A stretch of 64,000 nt of DNA from Plantago ovata (GCA_028274465.1 CM051455.1:133706096-133770095), one strand, 5' to 3'. Counted from the first letter of the stretch, positions 1 to 11,880 are shown. Notes: generated from the letters alone by a model not told the origin. A program made the numbers and translations.

Positions 1-975
1 CCGATCATCACCCAGCACCAACAAAACGAGCTCATTCATCTGTTTTTCATCAAAAAACTCACAAAATTTCTGAATCAAATGGTGTCCGAATTGATGCATC
101 ATCAGCTCGCGGATATGATCCTTAACCTCCAGGAATATCATATCTAAATCATCCCTATTCCCCTCCACAATCTTTTTCTGCAATAACTTCACACCACATT
201 GGTCCTCGGCCACAACTACCATCTTTCCCCTCAACTCCTCCAACGAAGAAACACTACCAAACCATCTCGACCGATAACCACCACCGTTCTGCGAAGTAGA
301 GGACGACGATAAAGAGCCATTCATATAATCATAAAAGCTGTTGTCCGGCACCAATATCCGTGTCGGGTTGTTGTTGTTACGAGAAGGCATGCTATAGCGA
401 AGAGATCTGATCCCACTACCACTAGAACTACCCGAACCGGAACTATAGGGGTCGAAATCCGAATAAAGATTGGGATTGAAATAATCCTGGAAAGTTGCAT
501 TCTGATTAAAACCATTATACCCATGAATCTGATTCTGATTCAAACCATAGGAGCCTGAATTAACCCTTATATTATCCCTCAAAGGGATGTAGGGGTCATA
601 AGGTCGATAAGCAGCACCGTTAGAAGCACCGTTAGAATAGCCTACGTTCAATGGAGAGCGGTTAGGGAACGGGGTGGGAGGTTCTGAGAGGCTGAGACCA
701 CTGAAGTTCAAGCCATCCGGCGAAACCGAAACATACGGGTAGGTGTCAAAACTTGGATCATATGAATATGAATCAAAATCAAACTTGGTGTAGCCTATTG
801 GAAAGTAATCGCCGCCAAGCTGCTGATTCATGCTCGGATTTTGCTGATTCATGCTCGGATTGCTCTGATTTTGCTGATTCATGCTCGGATTCATAAACTG
901 ATTTTGATTTTGGGCCACGTTAATCCGATGAACACGACTTGGATTATCGCCGCCTGCACCTGTTTCCCTTTCCAT
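1..975 (-). CDS. Pumilio/PUF-domain RNA-binding protein (N-terminal part, runs off left edge)
   Basis: An open frame of 325 codons starts at the ATG at 975-973 and leaves the window without a stop. The first ~235 residues are low-complexity and rich in Asn, Gln, Ser, Gly and Tyr, including a repeated NPSMNQQ motif, as is usual for plant APUM N-termini. From about residue 245 the sequence matches Pumilio repeats: a first repeat around EDQCGVKLLQKK and a second around HQFGHHLIQKF, each with the helix-2 face that contacts one RNA base. The family binds 3'UTR elements to control mRNA decay or translation. By the divergent second repeat it looks like the APUM7-12 group. The remaining repeats lie outside the window. 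The family assignment is firm; the subgroup is inferred. Confidence 0.88.
   Translation of the reverse strand, partial: MERETGAGGDNPSRVHRINVAQNQNQFMNPSMNQQNQSNPSMNQQNPSMNQQLGGDYFPIGYTKFDFDSYSYDPSFDTYPYVSVSPDGLNFSGLSLSEPPTPFPNRSPLNVGYSNGASNGAAYRPYDPYIPLRDNIRVNSGSYGLNQNQIHGYNGFNQNATFQDYFNPNLYSDFDPYSSGSGSSSGSGIRSLRYSMPSRNNNNPTRILVPDNSFYDYMNGSLSSSSTSQNGGGYRSRWFGSVSSLEELRGKMVVVAEDQCGVKLLQKKIVEGNRDDLDMIFLEVKDHIRELMMHQFGHHLIQKFCEFFDEKQMNELVLLVLGDDR
829..896. repeat. short in-frame tandem repeat in the PUF N-terminus
   Basis: About three imperfect copies of a unit containing attcatgctcggat lie in the coding sequence and encode the repeated NPSMNQQ stretch. The unit length is compatible with keeping the frame, so this is a coding minisatellite in a disordered N-terminus. 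Confidence 0.7.
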
Positions 976-1504
976 GATGAATGCAGAACAGAAGTTGTAA
1001 CGGCAGAGAAAGAAAAGGGCGTAAAAGATAACAGATAGAGAGTTTGGAGGAGAATTAATAGGGGTTTTAAATGTGTGGGTAGATAATTTCGGAAGTTTAA
1101 AAGTTTGATATCGTTAAAGATTTTATTCAATCAAAATCAATGATTATGTACGGATTTAGTTATAAATCAAGATAGTCTTCATCCGAGAATATTTGAGTTT
1201 GAGTTGATGATAACCAACATGCATGCAATCTTTTAGAAAAATTAATTTACCATTAATTACACACGACCATCTAATATATGTCCAATTTTCAAACGGCCCA
1301 TGAAGTATAAAAAATTACGTCCAGCACCTTAAAAAATATTTTAAAGAGAAATTTACCGATTATTTTTAAAAATAATCGGTAACAATTTCCATGAAAATAC
1401 AATCTCACAGTTTTTCTTGATTTAGTCAGATCTTAACCGTGCTGGAAACTTGATGAAGTCATGAAGATTGGCAAATGTGTATGTATGGGAGGATCAAACA
1501 ATGT
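976..1504. other. 5' flank of the PUF gene
   Basis: AT-rich sequence between the PUF start codon and the first inverted repeat at 1.5 kb. It should hold the PUF 5'UTR and promoter. I see no clear TATA box or other gene. Confidence 0.4.
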
Positions 1505-1790
1505 CATATAATGTGTAATGTGTCGACACATGATCCTTTAATGTTTATTTGTCCACATATGGCCCTGTAATGTGTCTAAAATTTCGATTCATGTCCTCCA
1601 CGTCATCTTTTCATTCTTTTTGAAGAAAATATGAAAAAAAGAGGGACTAATTTATTATTTTCAAACTAATGAAGACTAGAATGAATTATTATAATTTATA
1701 AAAAAACTCAACAATAAATAAACTATTTCTCCTGCTCTCGCTTTCTACTTGGTAGTTGGTACCATTTTCTTTTTCCTCTCGTTTTAATTT
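1505..1790 (+). repeat. left terminal inverted repeat
   Basis: Outer arm of the inverted pair. It aligns by eye with the reverse complement of about 6610-6935, best in the outer 190 bp. The inner limit is approximate. Confidence 0.62.
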
Positions 1791-2436
1791 TTATATATTA
1801 TCTCACTATGACCTTTGTTTTTATTTTAAACTATAAATTAGCATATGAGGTTCCACCTTCAGTCATGTGTCACCTCCTCATTGATTACAAATAAACAAAT
1901 ATTCAATGAAGATTGGTTAAAAATCATAATAATATGTTACTTTCTTCATTTATAATTGGGCAAAAATAAATTTTACTTAACTATAAGCTAATCTATTTGA
2001 ATTGAAGTAGTATATAACTCTTATCTCTCTATATCCATAATTCTTTCGGATCTCGGTAATTAGTAGTAGCATTCATGTTATCATAATTAATTAACTTTTA
2101 AAACCCTAATTAGTACTTTAGCCCACCGCATTGTTTTTATGCGTTTCTTTATTATTGTGGATTTTATCTTTTTATCATGTTGATGAGACTTGAGAGAACA
2201 GCTTCCATTTTATTCATCCAGCCCAGATTTGTTTAATGCTCCATGTTTATTTTTAATTGAAGAGCTCGTGCTTATGTTACATCGTTTCATTTTCTAGGTT
2301 TCTCAACAAATTAAATTGATAATCTGGACAAACGATTGTACTCGACCTCTCATTATTTCGTACACAACTCTATATACAGAATAGAGAGACTAACAAAATT
2401 TTCACATCATAAGTCTATTACCAAGAGGAAATGAAT

Positions 2437-2840
2437 TCGTTACGATTATTCCCTAACAATATTGATCTCAATGGAATTGGTAAACTCTACACCCTATCAA
2501 AATCCAACAATAGAATAAGTAGTACACATATCCAACATTTTTGGACCCGAACCCATACCCCACCCTACGTGATATATAGGGCTCAAAACAGGTTCGGGTA
2601 TGTCTATAATTTGAATCCTAAACTGGTCCTAAACATATCCTATATCAGTCTAGAGTAACTAAGGACCCATGAAAAGTTACCGGAGTTAATGGATCGGGGT
2701 ACGGGTCAGATGCAAACTATATTATGCCGAGTATCATAGATGCCCGGGTTCGACGTAATTCTTCTATGATATGACAGATGAACGATCGTATTCAACATCT
2801 TAGTCCAGGTTTTATTCCACAATTATTAGACAATTAATAC
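2437..2840 (+). repeat. internal direct repeat, copy 1
   Basis: About 400 bp that recurs, diverged, at 3430-3830. Shared blocks include cccataccccaccctac, gggtcctaaac or ggtcctaaac, aactaaggaccc and a shared tatgata..ac..ataaacgatc-like end. It has no convincing coding content. Confidence 0.6.
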
Positions 2841-3070
2841 TGCTCGACGGTTTTATTTTGCAATAATTTAGAACACTAATTGTGTTTTACGGGTCTATTA
2901 TGCAATAGTTCAAATCACTAATTGCGTTCGACAAGTCTATATAGTTTTGATCACTAACAAATTGTATTCGACGGATCTATTCAACAATAATTTAGAAGAC
3001 TAACTGTGTCCAACGAGTTTATTCAGCTATACTTTAAAATACTAATTGTGTTTGATGTTCTATACTTCTA
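2790..3070 (-). repeat. degenerate ~43-bp tandem repeat array (reverse orientation)
   Basis: Around five or six units of about 43 bp, recognised by gcaataatttagaacacta followed by attgtg and a cgacgggtcta-like block. The array is the reverse complement of the larger one at 4860-5550. The units are diverged and there are no unique spacers of constant length, so this is not a CRISPR-like structure. Confidence 0.65.
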
Positions 3071-3429
3071 TGCACTTCATCTGCTTATGTGTTTGATGTG
3101 TTTGATGGACTGATACAAGATCATTTGTGTAAAGTTGTGCTAGGAACTCTTATGTAATAATTATACTATTGATGTTTGTTTAAAGTTTCTTATACTGTTT
3201 TGTACGATGTTGTTCATAGAAACTTATGGATTAAACGTCAATTGTTTATCTTTAAACAATATAAGTGAATTTCTATAAATAAATATTAAAGAGTTTAAAA
3301 TTATAAAACTATAAGTACTCATATTGAGAATAATATAATCATAATACATAATTTGGCTAGAGTATAGTTAGATTTTCATTTTAGACAAGACTATTTATAT
3401 AAATATAAATAAAAGATTGTAAACGACAT

Positions 3430-3830
3430 TATTATCTAACAATATTAATTTTAATGGGGTTGTAAAATTTAGACATTGCCCTAGACTAAGTAGTACCGAT
3501 GCCCATCATTCTCGGACCTAGACCTAGAGCCCATACCCCACCCTACCCTAAATGCTAATTTTACGGGATCAAAATATGTTCTAGTATGTGCGAGTATAAT
3601 ATGAATTCTAAATGGGTCCTAAACAAATCCTATATTCATATGTCAGTCCGAAGTTGGACTAACTAAGGACCCCATAATAAAAAGTTATTAATGTAAATGG
3701 GTCCGTTTATGGTCCAAACCGGTCAGAACAAAACTACTTTATAAATATGGGGTACGATATCATACAACTCCAGGTTCTATGTGATTTTTTTATGATATTA
3801 CAAATAAACGATCATATTCAACTAAAATTA
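3430..3830 (+). repeat. internal direct repeat, copy 2
   Basis: Diverged second copy of 2437-2840, in the same orientation about 1 kb further on. It starts with a related taacaatatt block and ends with a related ataaacgatcat block. Confidence 0.6.
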
Positions 3831-4859
3831 TAATTTCTTTTTTCTGTACGAACAACTAAAATTACATTGACATTTTGTCTCTATTTCATGTATAATAGTT
3901 ATATTAGTTAATCACAACTATTTTGTATTTCAACTTATAAGGTACTATATATTTTTTTAAATACAATTTATTTACAATCCATGATGATAGCCCAAATGAT
4001 TGTAGAGTATTTTTTGATCTTCTTTGCGGACGATTATTTTGAGAATTTAGCCCTACTTAAGCATTGTAATTTTATCAGTTTCCTTTATTCATCAATGTTA
4101 TACCGTATATGATTTGTTTGTTTAATCAAATATATTTTTTTAGAAATTCATCGGTTATCGACGGGTCAATAAGTAGTACACATTACAAAGGACTATATCT
4201 CAATAATGTTTTACATAAAAAGAAAGAGTGTTAACAAATTTTTTTCTAAAATATTCACTAGGATAAAAATTACTACTTTAAGAATTTTATTTTTAACAAA
4301 TCACCAAAAATAATGTGAATAATTAAGTTCGTAAGTTTCGATTTCTTATAGTTTCTCCATGTTATTAATAAGTTTTCTACGAACTTTCATCACAGATTAA
4401 TTATAAGTTATATGAAATAAAAATTTAATAACATTATATTATAATAGTACGTAAATGAAGATTGTGTTCCTACTTACCTGTAATACCATACTAGTAAATA
4501 ACCCGTCAAAACTCAACGGGGAATAATAATTCTCAATCATAATATTTATATATCACATTATCTTGCAAATAACACAAAATTAATAATGATGACAACGCTA
4601 CATATCCAGATAAAGAAAGAGTCCCGTTCAAAATACACATATATGGTTGAACACTTGAACTTGACCTACCAAATTCATAGTTGAGCACCATACTAAATAG
4701 CCCATCGAAATTCGACGTCTAATAGTATATTCACAAATGATTAAATAAAAATCAATTAAAATTTAAAATTAATTATATTTTCTTTCATTTTTATTGATTG
4801 TCGAACAAAATTATTGCAGAATATATAGACATGTTGAACATAGTTAATATTTTTAAATT

Positions 4860-5550
4860 ATTGCATAACAGAACTATCGAGCGCAGTAGCTAGTCTTTGG
4901 AATTATTACGGAATACACATGTTTAACAAAGTTAGTATTTTATATTATTGTGGAATAAACCCATCAAATACAGTCAGTGTTTTAAATTATTACATAATGG
5001 ACCCGTCAAACGCAGTAAGTGTCTAAGTTATTCTGAAATACACCCTTCGAACAAAGTTAGTATTCTTAAATTACTGCATAGTAGACCCGTCGAACACTTT
5101 TAGTGTTCTAAAACACTGCGAAATACGCTAGTCAAAAATTATTACATAATAGACCTGTCGAACACAGTAGGTCTTCTAATTTGTTGCGAAATACACATGT
5201 CGAGCAAAGTTAGTATTCTTAAAAATTGCAAAATAGACTCGTCAAACACATTTAGTGTTCTAAATCACTGCAGAGTAAACCAGTCAAACATAATTAGTGT
5301 TCTAAATTATTGCCGAAAGAGACCCGGATAACATAATTAGTCTTCTAACTTATTGCAGATCGAATAGGTTTGTCGAACACGGGTAGTATTCTAAATTATT
5401 GCAGAATAGACCTGTCAAATGCAATTCATTTTCAGAATTATCGCGGAATAGACCCGTCGAATGTAGATAGTCTTATAAATTATTGCAAGGTACACCCGTC
5501 GAATAAAGTCAATATTCTAAATTAATGCGGAATATATCACCGAATAACTT
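4860..5550 (+). repeat. degenerate ~43-bp tandem repeat array (forward orientation)
   Basis: About fifteen units of 40-46 bp. Each is built from a gacccgtcgaacac-like block, a tagtgttctaaatt-like block and an attgcagaata-like block. Divergence is high, indicating age. The array lies inside the long-TIR element and opposes the array at 2790-3070. Confidence 0.68.
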
Positions 5551-6609
5551 CCTAACTTACTAAAATTAGAAAAATAAAGAACCTAATAACTTGATTTAAC
5601 GTTAACATTTTCTTTTGAAAAATTAAACTTGGGTAATTAATTATAAGTACAAGTACAGTAAAAATCACATACAATAATATTGTTGGGACCAACAAAATAT
5701 TATTATAAAGAGTTTATTCCTAAGTAGAGTTTTGTATGTAATTTATTTTCTAACAAAATAACATATTATATGATGTTTAAATGTTAAAATATATGTTAAA
5801 CAACACATGAAAATAGATGTCTTTCTTGATCACCCAGGAACAAGTTATGAATGTCGTAACTAATGATGAAATTGTTGAATCAATTATACAAGAAATGGAG
5901 GGGGATAATCTAGACGATGATAGTGTAAAAGTGCAAAAAGTTTCATACCAAGAAACATTAATTAAGCATGTATGACAAGTCATATGTGTTTTGGGTTAAC
6001 AAGAAGATCTACACATGCGAATAAGTTACTAAGCACCCACAGGTTAAAAGGTGTGATTGAAACTAAAAAGTTCAATTCTCTTTCACATACAACCTTGTAC
6101 AAGAATTTTGGATAATAAATTTTATGTTATGGGTAGCACATACATATATTTATTTACGTTTGCAATTTATTACTGATCTCAAGTTGGAACCGAGACTTGA
6201 AAAAGTCATGGAATATCAAAATGTCGAGTTTATTCTTATTTATAACTGATCTCAAGTTGGAACCAAGATTTTTTATTATTATAAGGAGTTTATTCCTTTA
6301 TAGAGTATTCATTTAGAGGGGTTTTTACTGTACTCATAGTAGTATTATAGGAAAGTAGGAACATAATTTATCTTATTAGTAGTACCTTTTTATGAATATG
6401 CAATTGCTTTGACATTAATATTTGGGCTCTGGATATATCAGTTGCCAATTTATAGTATATTATCTCATACGTATAATTTAATTTAAAAATAATGCGATGA
6501 AACAAAACAGAGGAAACTGAATAAATATAAGAATACTACTTCAATTAAACAATTCAAGGTATCATACTCTAACGAGAAAATATTTCTTTTTGGTAAACTT
6601 GACAATAGA

Positions 6610-6935
6610 AACTGAGAAAAGGAAAAAAAATTGCCAAAATGGTACTACTAGAACAATACAAATCGCTCTAAAAAAAAAGAAGAAGAACAATACAAATCGC
6701 GAAGTAGGAGTAGGATGTTTAATTATAATTGAGTTTCTTAGATGGTAATAATTCATCATAGCTCCCTATTAGTTTAAAAATGATAACTTGGTTTTTTTTT
6801 TTATACTTTTTTCACAAAGAACCATATAATGAAGTGGAGGACGTTAAGCGAAAATTTTAATACCTGACTATATGTCAACAAATACACATTAAAGAATCAC
6901 ATATATAGACACATTACACATGATAGCACCATATC
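6610..6935 (-). repeat. right terminal inverted repeat
   Basis: Partner of the arm at 1505-1790, in opposite orientation. Landmark blocks occur in the same order with small indels. Confidence 0.62.
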
Positions 6936-7005
6936 TACAATTTTCCCAACAATTGTGGAATCAAGGCTCAACATTAACAAAGAATTCAACGGCAGAGACA
7001 ATGTA

Positions 7006-7265
7006 CTCCTCCGTCTCAGAACAGTTGTACCGTTTTAACTTTTTACGTACGGTTCAACGATTTTGAAGTTTAACTACAAATTACTCTTAAACTATAATGA
7101 TATAAAATTTACTAAAACTATATTATGAAACTTTACATCATAAATTTTCAACATATAATTTATTAAATATTTTACTATTATAGTTTAAGAGTAATTTGTA
7201 GTCAAACTTCGAAACTGTTGACCACGAAAAGTCAAAACAGTGCAAGTGTTCACGGAGGGAGGGAG
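7006..7265. mobile_element. Stowaway-like MITE (Tc1/mariner type)
   Basis: 260 bp with ends ctcctccgtct and ggagggagggag, related to the Stowaway CTCCCTCCGT terminus, flanked by TA on both sides (7004-7005 and 7266-7267). The interior can fold back: ttactcttaaactataatga near 7081 matches the reverse complement of the block ending near 7200. It is too short to encode a transposase. Confidence 0.8.
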
Positions 7266-7592
7266 TATATATTATCAAGATTATGACCGAAATTAGGATG
7301 TTGACTTTCCTATGCTTGCCCTGCTAAATGTTTCATTTTATCTTTTTTTTCCCTTTTCTTTTACTAAATTCTTAACTAAAATTTAAAAACAGGAGAATAA
7401 ATTGAGCTGGGGAAAGTACATGCATAAATTACAAGTACTTTGTTAATTTCTTAATTTTTTAGATACATCACTGGTCAAATTCAACTTAGAATTCAATGAA
7501 TTGGTGAACACAAAGTAGTGTGGGATAATACCATCAATACTCATCTTATGAATATACCGTGCCATATATTATTAATAAAAATATAAATATTA

Positions 7593-7829
7593 TTTCCCCC
7601 GTTTCATTAAGAAGTTTATAAGGGGACTATTCATCGCGACATTTGACCACGTATAACTCTTAAATTACATTAGAGATAAATATAATAAAATTATATTATG
7701 ACATTAAATGAAGTATATTTTCATAATCAGCTTTTAATTTATATTTATATAGTTTAATTTAAAAGTTATACGTGGTCAAATGCCGCGATGAATAATCTAC
7801 TTAGGAACTTTTTAATGAAACGGACGTAG
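7593..7829. mobile_element. Stowaway-like MITE, second family
   Basis: 237 bp flanked by TA (7591-7592 and 7830-7831), with inverted ends around ccgtttcattaag and aatgaaacgg. A second inner inverted pair, gaccacgtataact and gttatacgtggtc, makes a near-perfect fold-back. Non-coding. Confidence 0.78.
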
Positions 7830-8277
7830 TATTAATTAAAACAAACCCGGTGTATTTTTTATATTTATAATAAACATCTACATTCCCCTTTTTATTTTTT
7901 ATTTAATAAAAACTGATTGGTTGCCATAACACATACGGAATAAATTGATAAATCTTCAGAGATGAGATAGATGTGATAGTCAACTATCTCATCCTCAGCA
8001 TCACAGTTTTTGTTGCTTGGACGAAACAACTAAACCAATTAGTTAGGTTCAATTCATTCAACACTTTAAAATTATGCCGCAAATTAATAGTATCATCACA
8101 TCGATTGATCGTTATCTCAAGCTAACCAAATCAAACCATACATACCCTAACATAATTTCACCGTGTCACATTCTACTTTTTCACATTCTAAACCAATCAA
8201 ACTCAACTAAACAATACTTTAAAATAGTAAACATGCAGTAAGTACACTTCTCGCATAACAACTAACAATCTTACAAT

Positions 8278-10461
8278 TTACCGACGACGTTCCGGTGTCC
8301 AATGCGGCACGGACGGGCTGAAATGTCTTGAAAGAACCCGCGAGTCGAGTAATTCCATAATAGGCGAAAAGGTAACACACCGCGGTACCTTGTACTGATT
8401 AATCGACGCGCCCCTAGAAATTGCGTAGTCCATTAACTCCTCAAATGTGCCATTTTTTACCACGCGTATCTCTAATGGTCCAATTGAGTTGTCCGCTACC
8501 CGACACTGGCGGTAGACGGAGTTGAGCGACTTCTCCATTGCAAGGCAACATTCATCTAGCACGTTACCGCTAGGCGAATTAGCCGAATCCTTGGCTAGTA
8601 GCTCCCAGTATATAACATAATGTCCTGGAATACTCTTCGTCTCGGCGTAGCTTGTATACTCCACCACACTAGTGTTAAATTCGCGAAGGAGTTGTGAAGC
8701 ATTATCAATCGCGGCTTGTAGCTCAGCCTCGTCTGTCTTGTCGGAGTCAATACTTAGAAGCACATTTTTCCGCCTCACGAAATGAAATTGAGGCGCCGAG
8801 TTATGGAACCCTGTGACACGGAGAACATCACCAACTTGGTACCGGCATAGTCCGGAGTAAGTTGTGATCACTAGCTCGTATTCCTTCCCAACTTCCACGT
8901 CCGCCAGGTCAACTAGACGAGGAGGAGTGTCACGTGTAGAATTCGGCTCGTGCGGCATGAACTCGAAATAGGCCATGTTGGGCATGATAGTGTAAGAAAC
9001 TTCGGATGGCTTGCACATAGGGTTCAAGTTAAGGCCAAAGTAACACTCGGAAGATGCATACATTGTGCAAGCTTTAGGCAACCCACCACTATAGTAATCA
9101 AGTGTTGGAATGTATTGTGCCATTGCCCCGGTAACAATAACATCAAGATACTTTGTGTTAGGCCAAATTCTAACAATAATTCTTTCCCAATTTTCCTTGG
9201 CACATTCCTTGGCAATAAAATCCCCCAATTCGGGGTCGGGTCGAACCATCTCATACATTCTGTCCCGGAGTGCTGGATCTGTCACTTTGGGGTTGACTGA
9301 CCCGGACCGTATATCATTGGACAGTTCTTGCCAATTGAGCTGGAGGAACCGGATGGCACGCAAAAGGCCGGACGCAAAAACTGCCCCGACACGGAGAACT
9401 TGCTTGCGTTCGTAAAGGCCGCATAACATTTGAGTGTACATGCTTTGGAAGGAATCGGGGCAAAGGATTGCCTCGTTGGGGCTGGTGTACACGTTGTACG
9501 GGTCGTGGGGTCGGGTCTTAAAGTGGTCGCTCTTGTAGTAGCTTGTGAGAACGGGTCGGGCTAGTAACCCACCCGGCGTCTTGGTTTCGGACTTTATGAA
9601 CAAGAAGTATAGGCCTTTTCCTTTGTCTAGTCCCTTCACATATCTGTACCATTAAAAGAAACTGCATTAGACAAAAAAGACTTCTATAAAAAATTAATAA
9701 AACTAAAATCAAAGTTGATTCACCGGAACTTCCTCTTTCTTGACGAAATTAACCTCTCGGATTAAAAATAAAAATAAAAATATATATATATATACACTAA
9801 AGTTTTTTTCTGGAAAAGAATATTTTATAACTTACAAAAAAAAAAAATCTTTGACAATAAAGTCGATTTTTTTATAAGAATTGCTGAAAATTAAAATTAA
9901 AAAAAAAATCAGTAAGAAAAACTCACAGGTTCATAACAGGCATGAGAAGACTATAAAGAAGCTGACGACGATCCAATTCTTCCTGAATTGTTGGCATGAG
10001 CTTTCTCTCACCAGCTGAAGTTCCAGAGCTATTTAAAAAAAAAAGAAGAGATAAATTGATTAATTAATATAATTTTCTAACATTTCATAAATAATAATAG
10101 AAATCACGTTACATTTCAAATTTCATCATATAGTAGTATACCTAGTAAGGAATTCTGAGACAGGATGAGCGGACAAAATCCGCGAACGGTCACCGTTCGC
10201 AATTCTTTGGATCAACGGCTGAAGATCTTCGTACGTAACCGGTGGAATTTTAGACTTAAACGTCTCCCGGTCAGTAGCTCCATTGAGACCGAATCCATTT
10301 AAGTACTCGGTGTTAGCGTTCCGTTCCAGAATTTGGGCAAGAACATTTTCCTGGACCACGTCAGCGTTTCTAGTCATATCTTCGATGAACTGAAGCGCCT
10401 TCTCGTCCTTCTCGCATGCTGGGGGTCCCAGTGGAGACGATAAAATAGAATCGACTGCCAT
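8278..10461 (-). CDS. GH3: GH3 family indole-3-acetic acid-amido synthetase (group II)
   Basis: Three exons: 10461-10142, 10028-9927 and 9643-8278 (stop TAA at 8280-8278). They give 595 aa, close to the family's usual 590-612. Junctions have AG|gtatac, tag|C, CT|gtgagt and cag|A borders and preserve the frame. The enzyme adenylates auxin and joins it to amino acids, lowering free IAA in the cytosol. Visible family motifs are the nucleotide-binding [10 protein letters not shown] at about residues 107-116, YASSECYFG at about 336-344 and the YxVGD variant YQVGDVL at about 409. The N-terminus ([19 protein letters not shown]) and overall length place it with group II IAA-conjugating enzymes of the GH3.1/3.5/3.6 type, not JAR1. 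The exact orthologue cannot be set without a tree. No damage is seen. Confidence 0.95.
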
Positions 10462-10601
10462 TTTGTTGCTGTGTATAAGGTGTGTTTTTTTTTTTTTCTA
10501 CAGAGGGAAAATGTGTGTATTTTGTTGGTTCAATACTTCAATGATTAGGAGTTAATTAGAGAGATTTGGAAGTGTTGGTTGGAGGAAATGGGATATGATG
10601 G

Positions 10602-10613
10602 AGATATATATAG
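10602..10613 (-). promoter_or_regulatory. GH3 TATA box
   Basis: On the minus strand the sequence reads ctatatatatct about 140 bp upstream of the GH3 ATG. It is the only TATA-like block in the proximal promoter and implies a start near 10570-10580, giving a 5'UTR of about 110-120 nt. Confidence 0.6.
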
Positions 10614-10735
10614 AAGCCGGAGGTGTCCACGTCAGCTGCCACGTAAGTCGGTTCGAAAAACCGTGCGTGATGAGAAGTGTGCCCCGGAGAAGTCAAACCG
10701 GGAGATGGGGTAAGAGAAAGGCCAAATGGGTTTGT

Positions 10736-10930
10736 GGGACACGACAGACTAATACATGAGGTTGTTGTCGGACAAATAGGGGACAAGGTTGGGCCCATAT
10801 ATGGGATTGGATCCAGGATAGGGGACAATTGTGGGGCCAAGAAGACACGTCAGCTGAAGAAGGGGTTATGGAGTTTGGACCTGGCGAGAGTCAGCTGAAC
10901 AAATCGGCCCGTTTCCGGTGGAGGTGTCGG
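10736..10930 (-). promoter_or_regulatory. cluster of auxin-response-like elements upstream of GH3
   Basis: Five TGTC-type ARF-binding motifs lie within 195 bp: gggaca at 10736-10741, tgtcgg at 10766-10771 overlapping an inverted gaca, ggggaca at 10779-10785 and 10821-10827, and tgtcgg at 10925-10930. TGTCGG is the high-affinity ARF site and GGGACA is the complement of TGTCCC. ACGTCAGCTG-like blocks recur at about 10629 and 10847. GH3 genes are classic early auxin-response genes, so the cluster fits, but binding is inferred. Confidence 0.6.
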
Positions 10931-11662
10931 TCCAAGACAGTGATGGGCTGCCGCCGAGTTTGGCAGGTCAGCTTGTGAACAAGGTATGTGATGCAACAAA
11001 TTAAATGCTTCGTATGTGTTTGGTTCTGGATTTCTAAAGTGTACATACAGTATTTAAATTCAATTTGAACATCAGTAATCGCAGTCGCGCAAGTAATGTT
11101 GGGAGAGACGAGTTATAACAATTACTAGACTCGCTCGAAGATAAACATGATGAATTTAAACTTTGTTAAGATTTGAGTATTGAACTATATTTGTTAAGAC
11201 TCTATTTTCATATATTCATAGTATAGAATTTGTATTTGTTAAATATTATTCCTTTATAAATCGAGTTTCAATTCGTCACATGTGACTCATGTTTAAATTG
11301 ATTTTTAGTGAGCCGAAACTCAACTTAGTTAAGGTAGAGCTCGAATTATATAATAATACTCTCAACTTGTTCAACATCACTATTTTTTCTATAGAAATTT
11401 TGTTTAAATCCTATGTAGAACGAGTCTATAAGTACGATGTAAATTTTGCGACTCACAATAACCCATAGAATAGACCGAAGTCACAATATTCTTGTATATT
11501 GTTTAGATTTTATGAACTCTCAATTCTATCTCAAAATCAACAACGTTATCATAATGAGAAAAATTTAAGATGCGGTTTTTCCTTTTGATATTTGTTTTGG
11601 TGATTAATTTAGTTGGGCAGTATTGGACTCCTCTTTTTTAGTGGACGGCTATTCAGCAGTAG

Positions 11663-11880
11663 TTTTTTTTTTTTTTTTTTTTTTTAAACGATTAGATTCC
11701 AACTTCTCCAACATTTTATACCAACTTAGTGCAGATTTTAGAAGAAAGAGAAAAGAGAGCGGGATTTGCTATTAGCAGAACTTGGAGATATCTTCACACT
11801 TAAACCGTCCTTATGTCTCCAATTTGGGATCGAACCATGCACCTCTACTTCACCAACTTAGTTCACTTCCATTTGACCAA
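11663..11880 (-). mobile_element. tRNA-derived SINE-like element
   Basis: On the minus strand an A-box-like aactaagttggtg (about 11863-11851) is followed by a B-box-like ggttcgatccc (11836-11826), then a body, then a poly(A) seen as 23 T at 11663-11685. This order is that of a tRNA-derived SINE. Flanking duplications are not clear. Confidence 0.5.

Larger units (their letters stand above)
1505..6935. mobile_element. large non-coding element with long terminal inverted repeats (MULE-like or foldback)
   Basis: The sequence from 1505 reads, in reverse complement, again from about 6935 inward. Shared landmarks include atgtgtaatgtgtc near each outer end, cgtcctccac at about 1600 and 6833, and aatgaattatta at about 1680 and 6750. 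The similarity persists inward for roughly 250-290 bp with mismatches and small gaps. No transposase-like frame is visible inside. The interior holds repeat arrays listed separately. Long TIRs without a gene fit a non-autonomous Mutator-like or foldback element. I could not define a clean target-site duplication, so the outer borders are uncertain by several bases. Confidence 0.6.
6936..8277. other. AT-rich intergenic DNA with two Stowaway-type MITEs
   Basis: Between the long-TIR element and the stop codon of the GH3 gene. Apart from the two MITEs listed separately, it contains only AT-rich sequence and, at its right end, the presumed GH3 3'UTR. Confidence 0.5.

Noticed and set aside
4860-5550. 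CRISPR-like array
   Set aside because: Units are diverged along their whole length with no constant repeat and unique spacer pattern, and the genome is a plant's.
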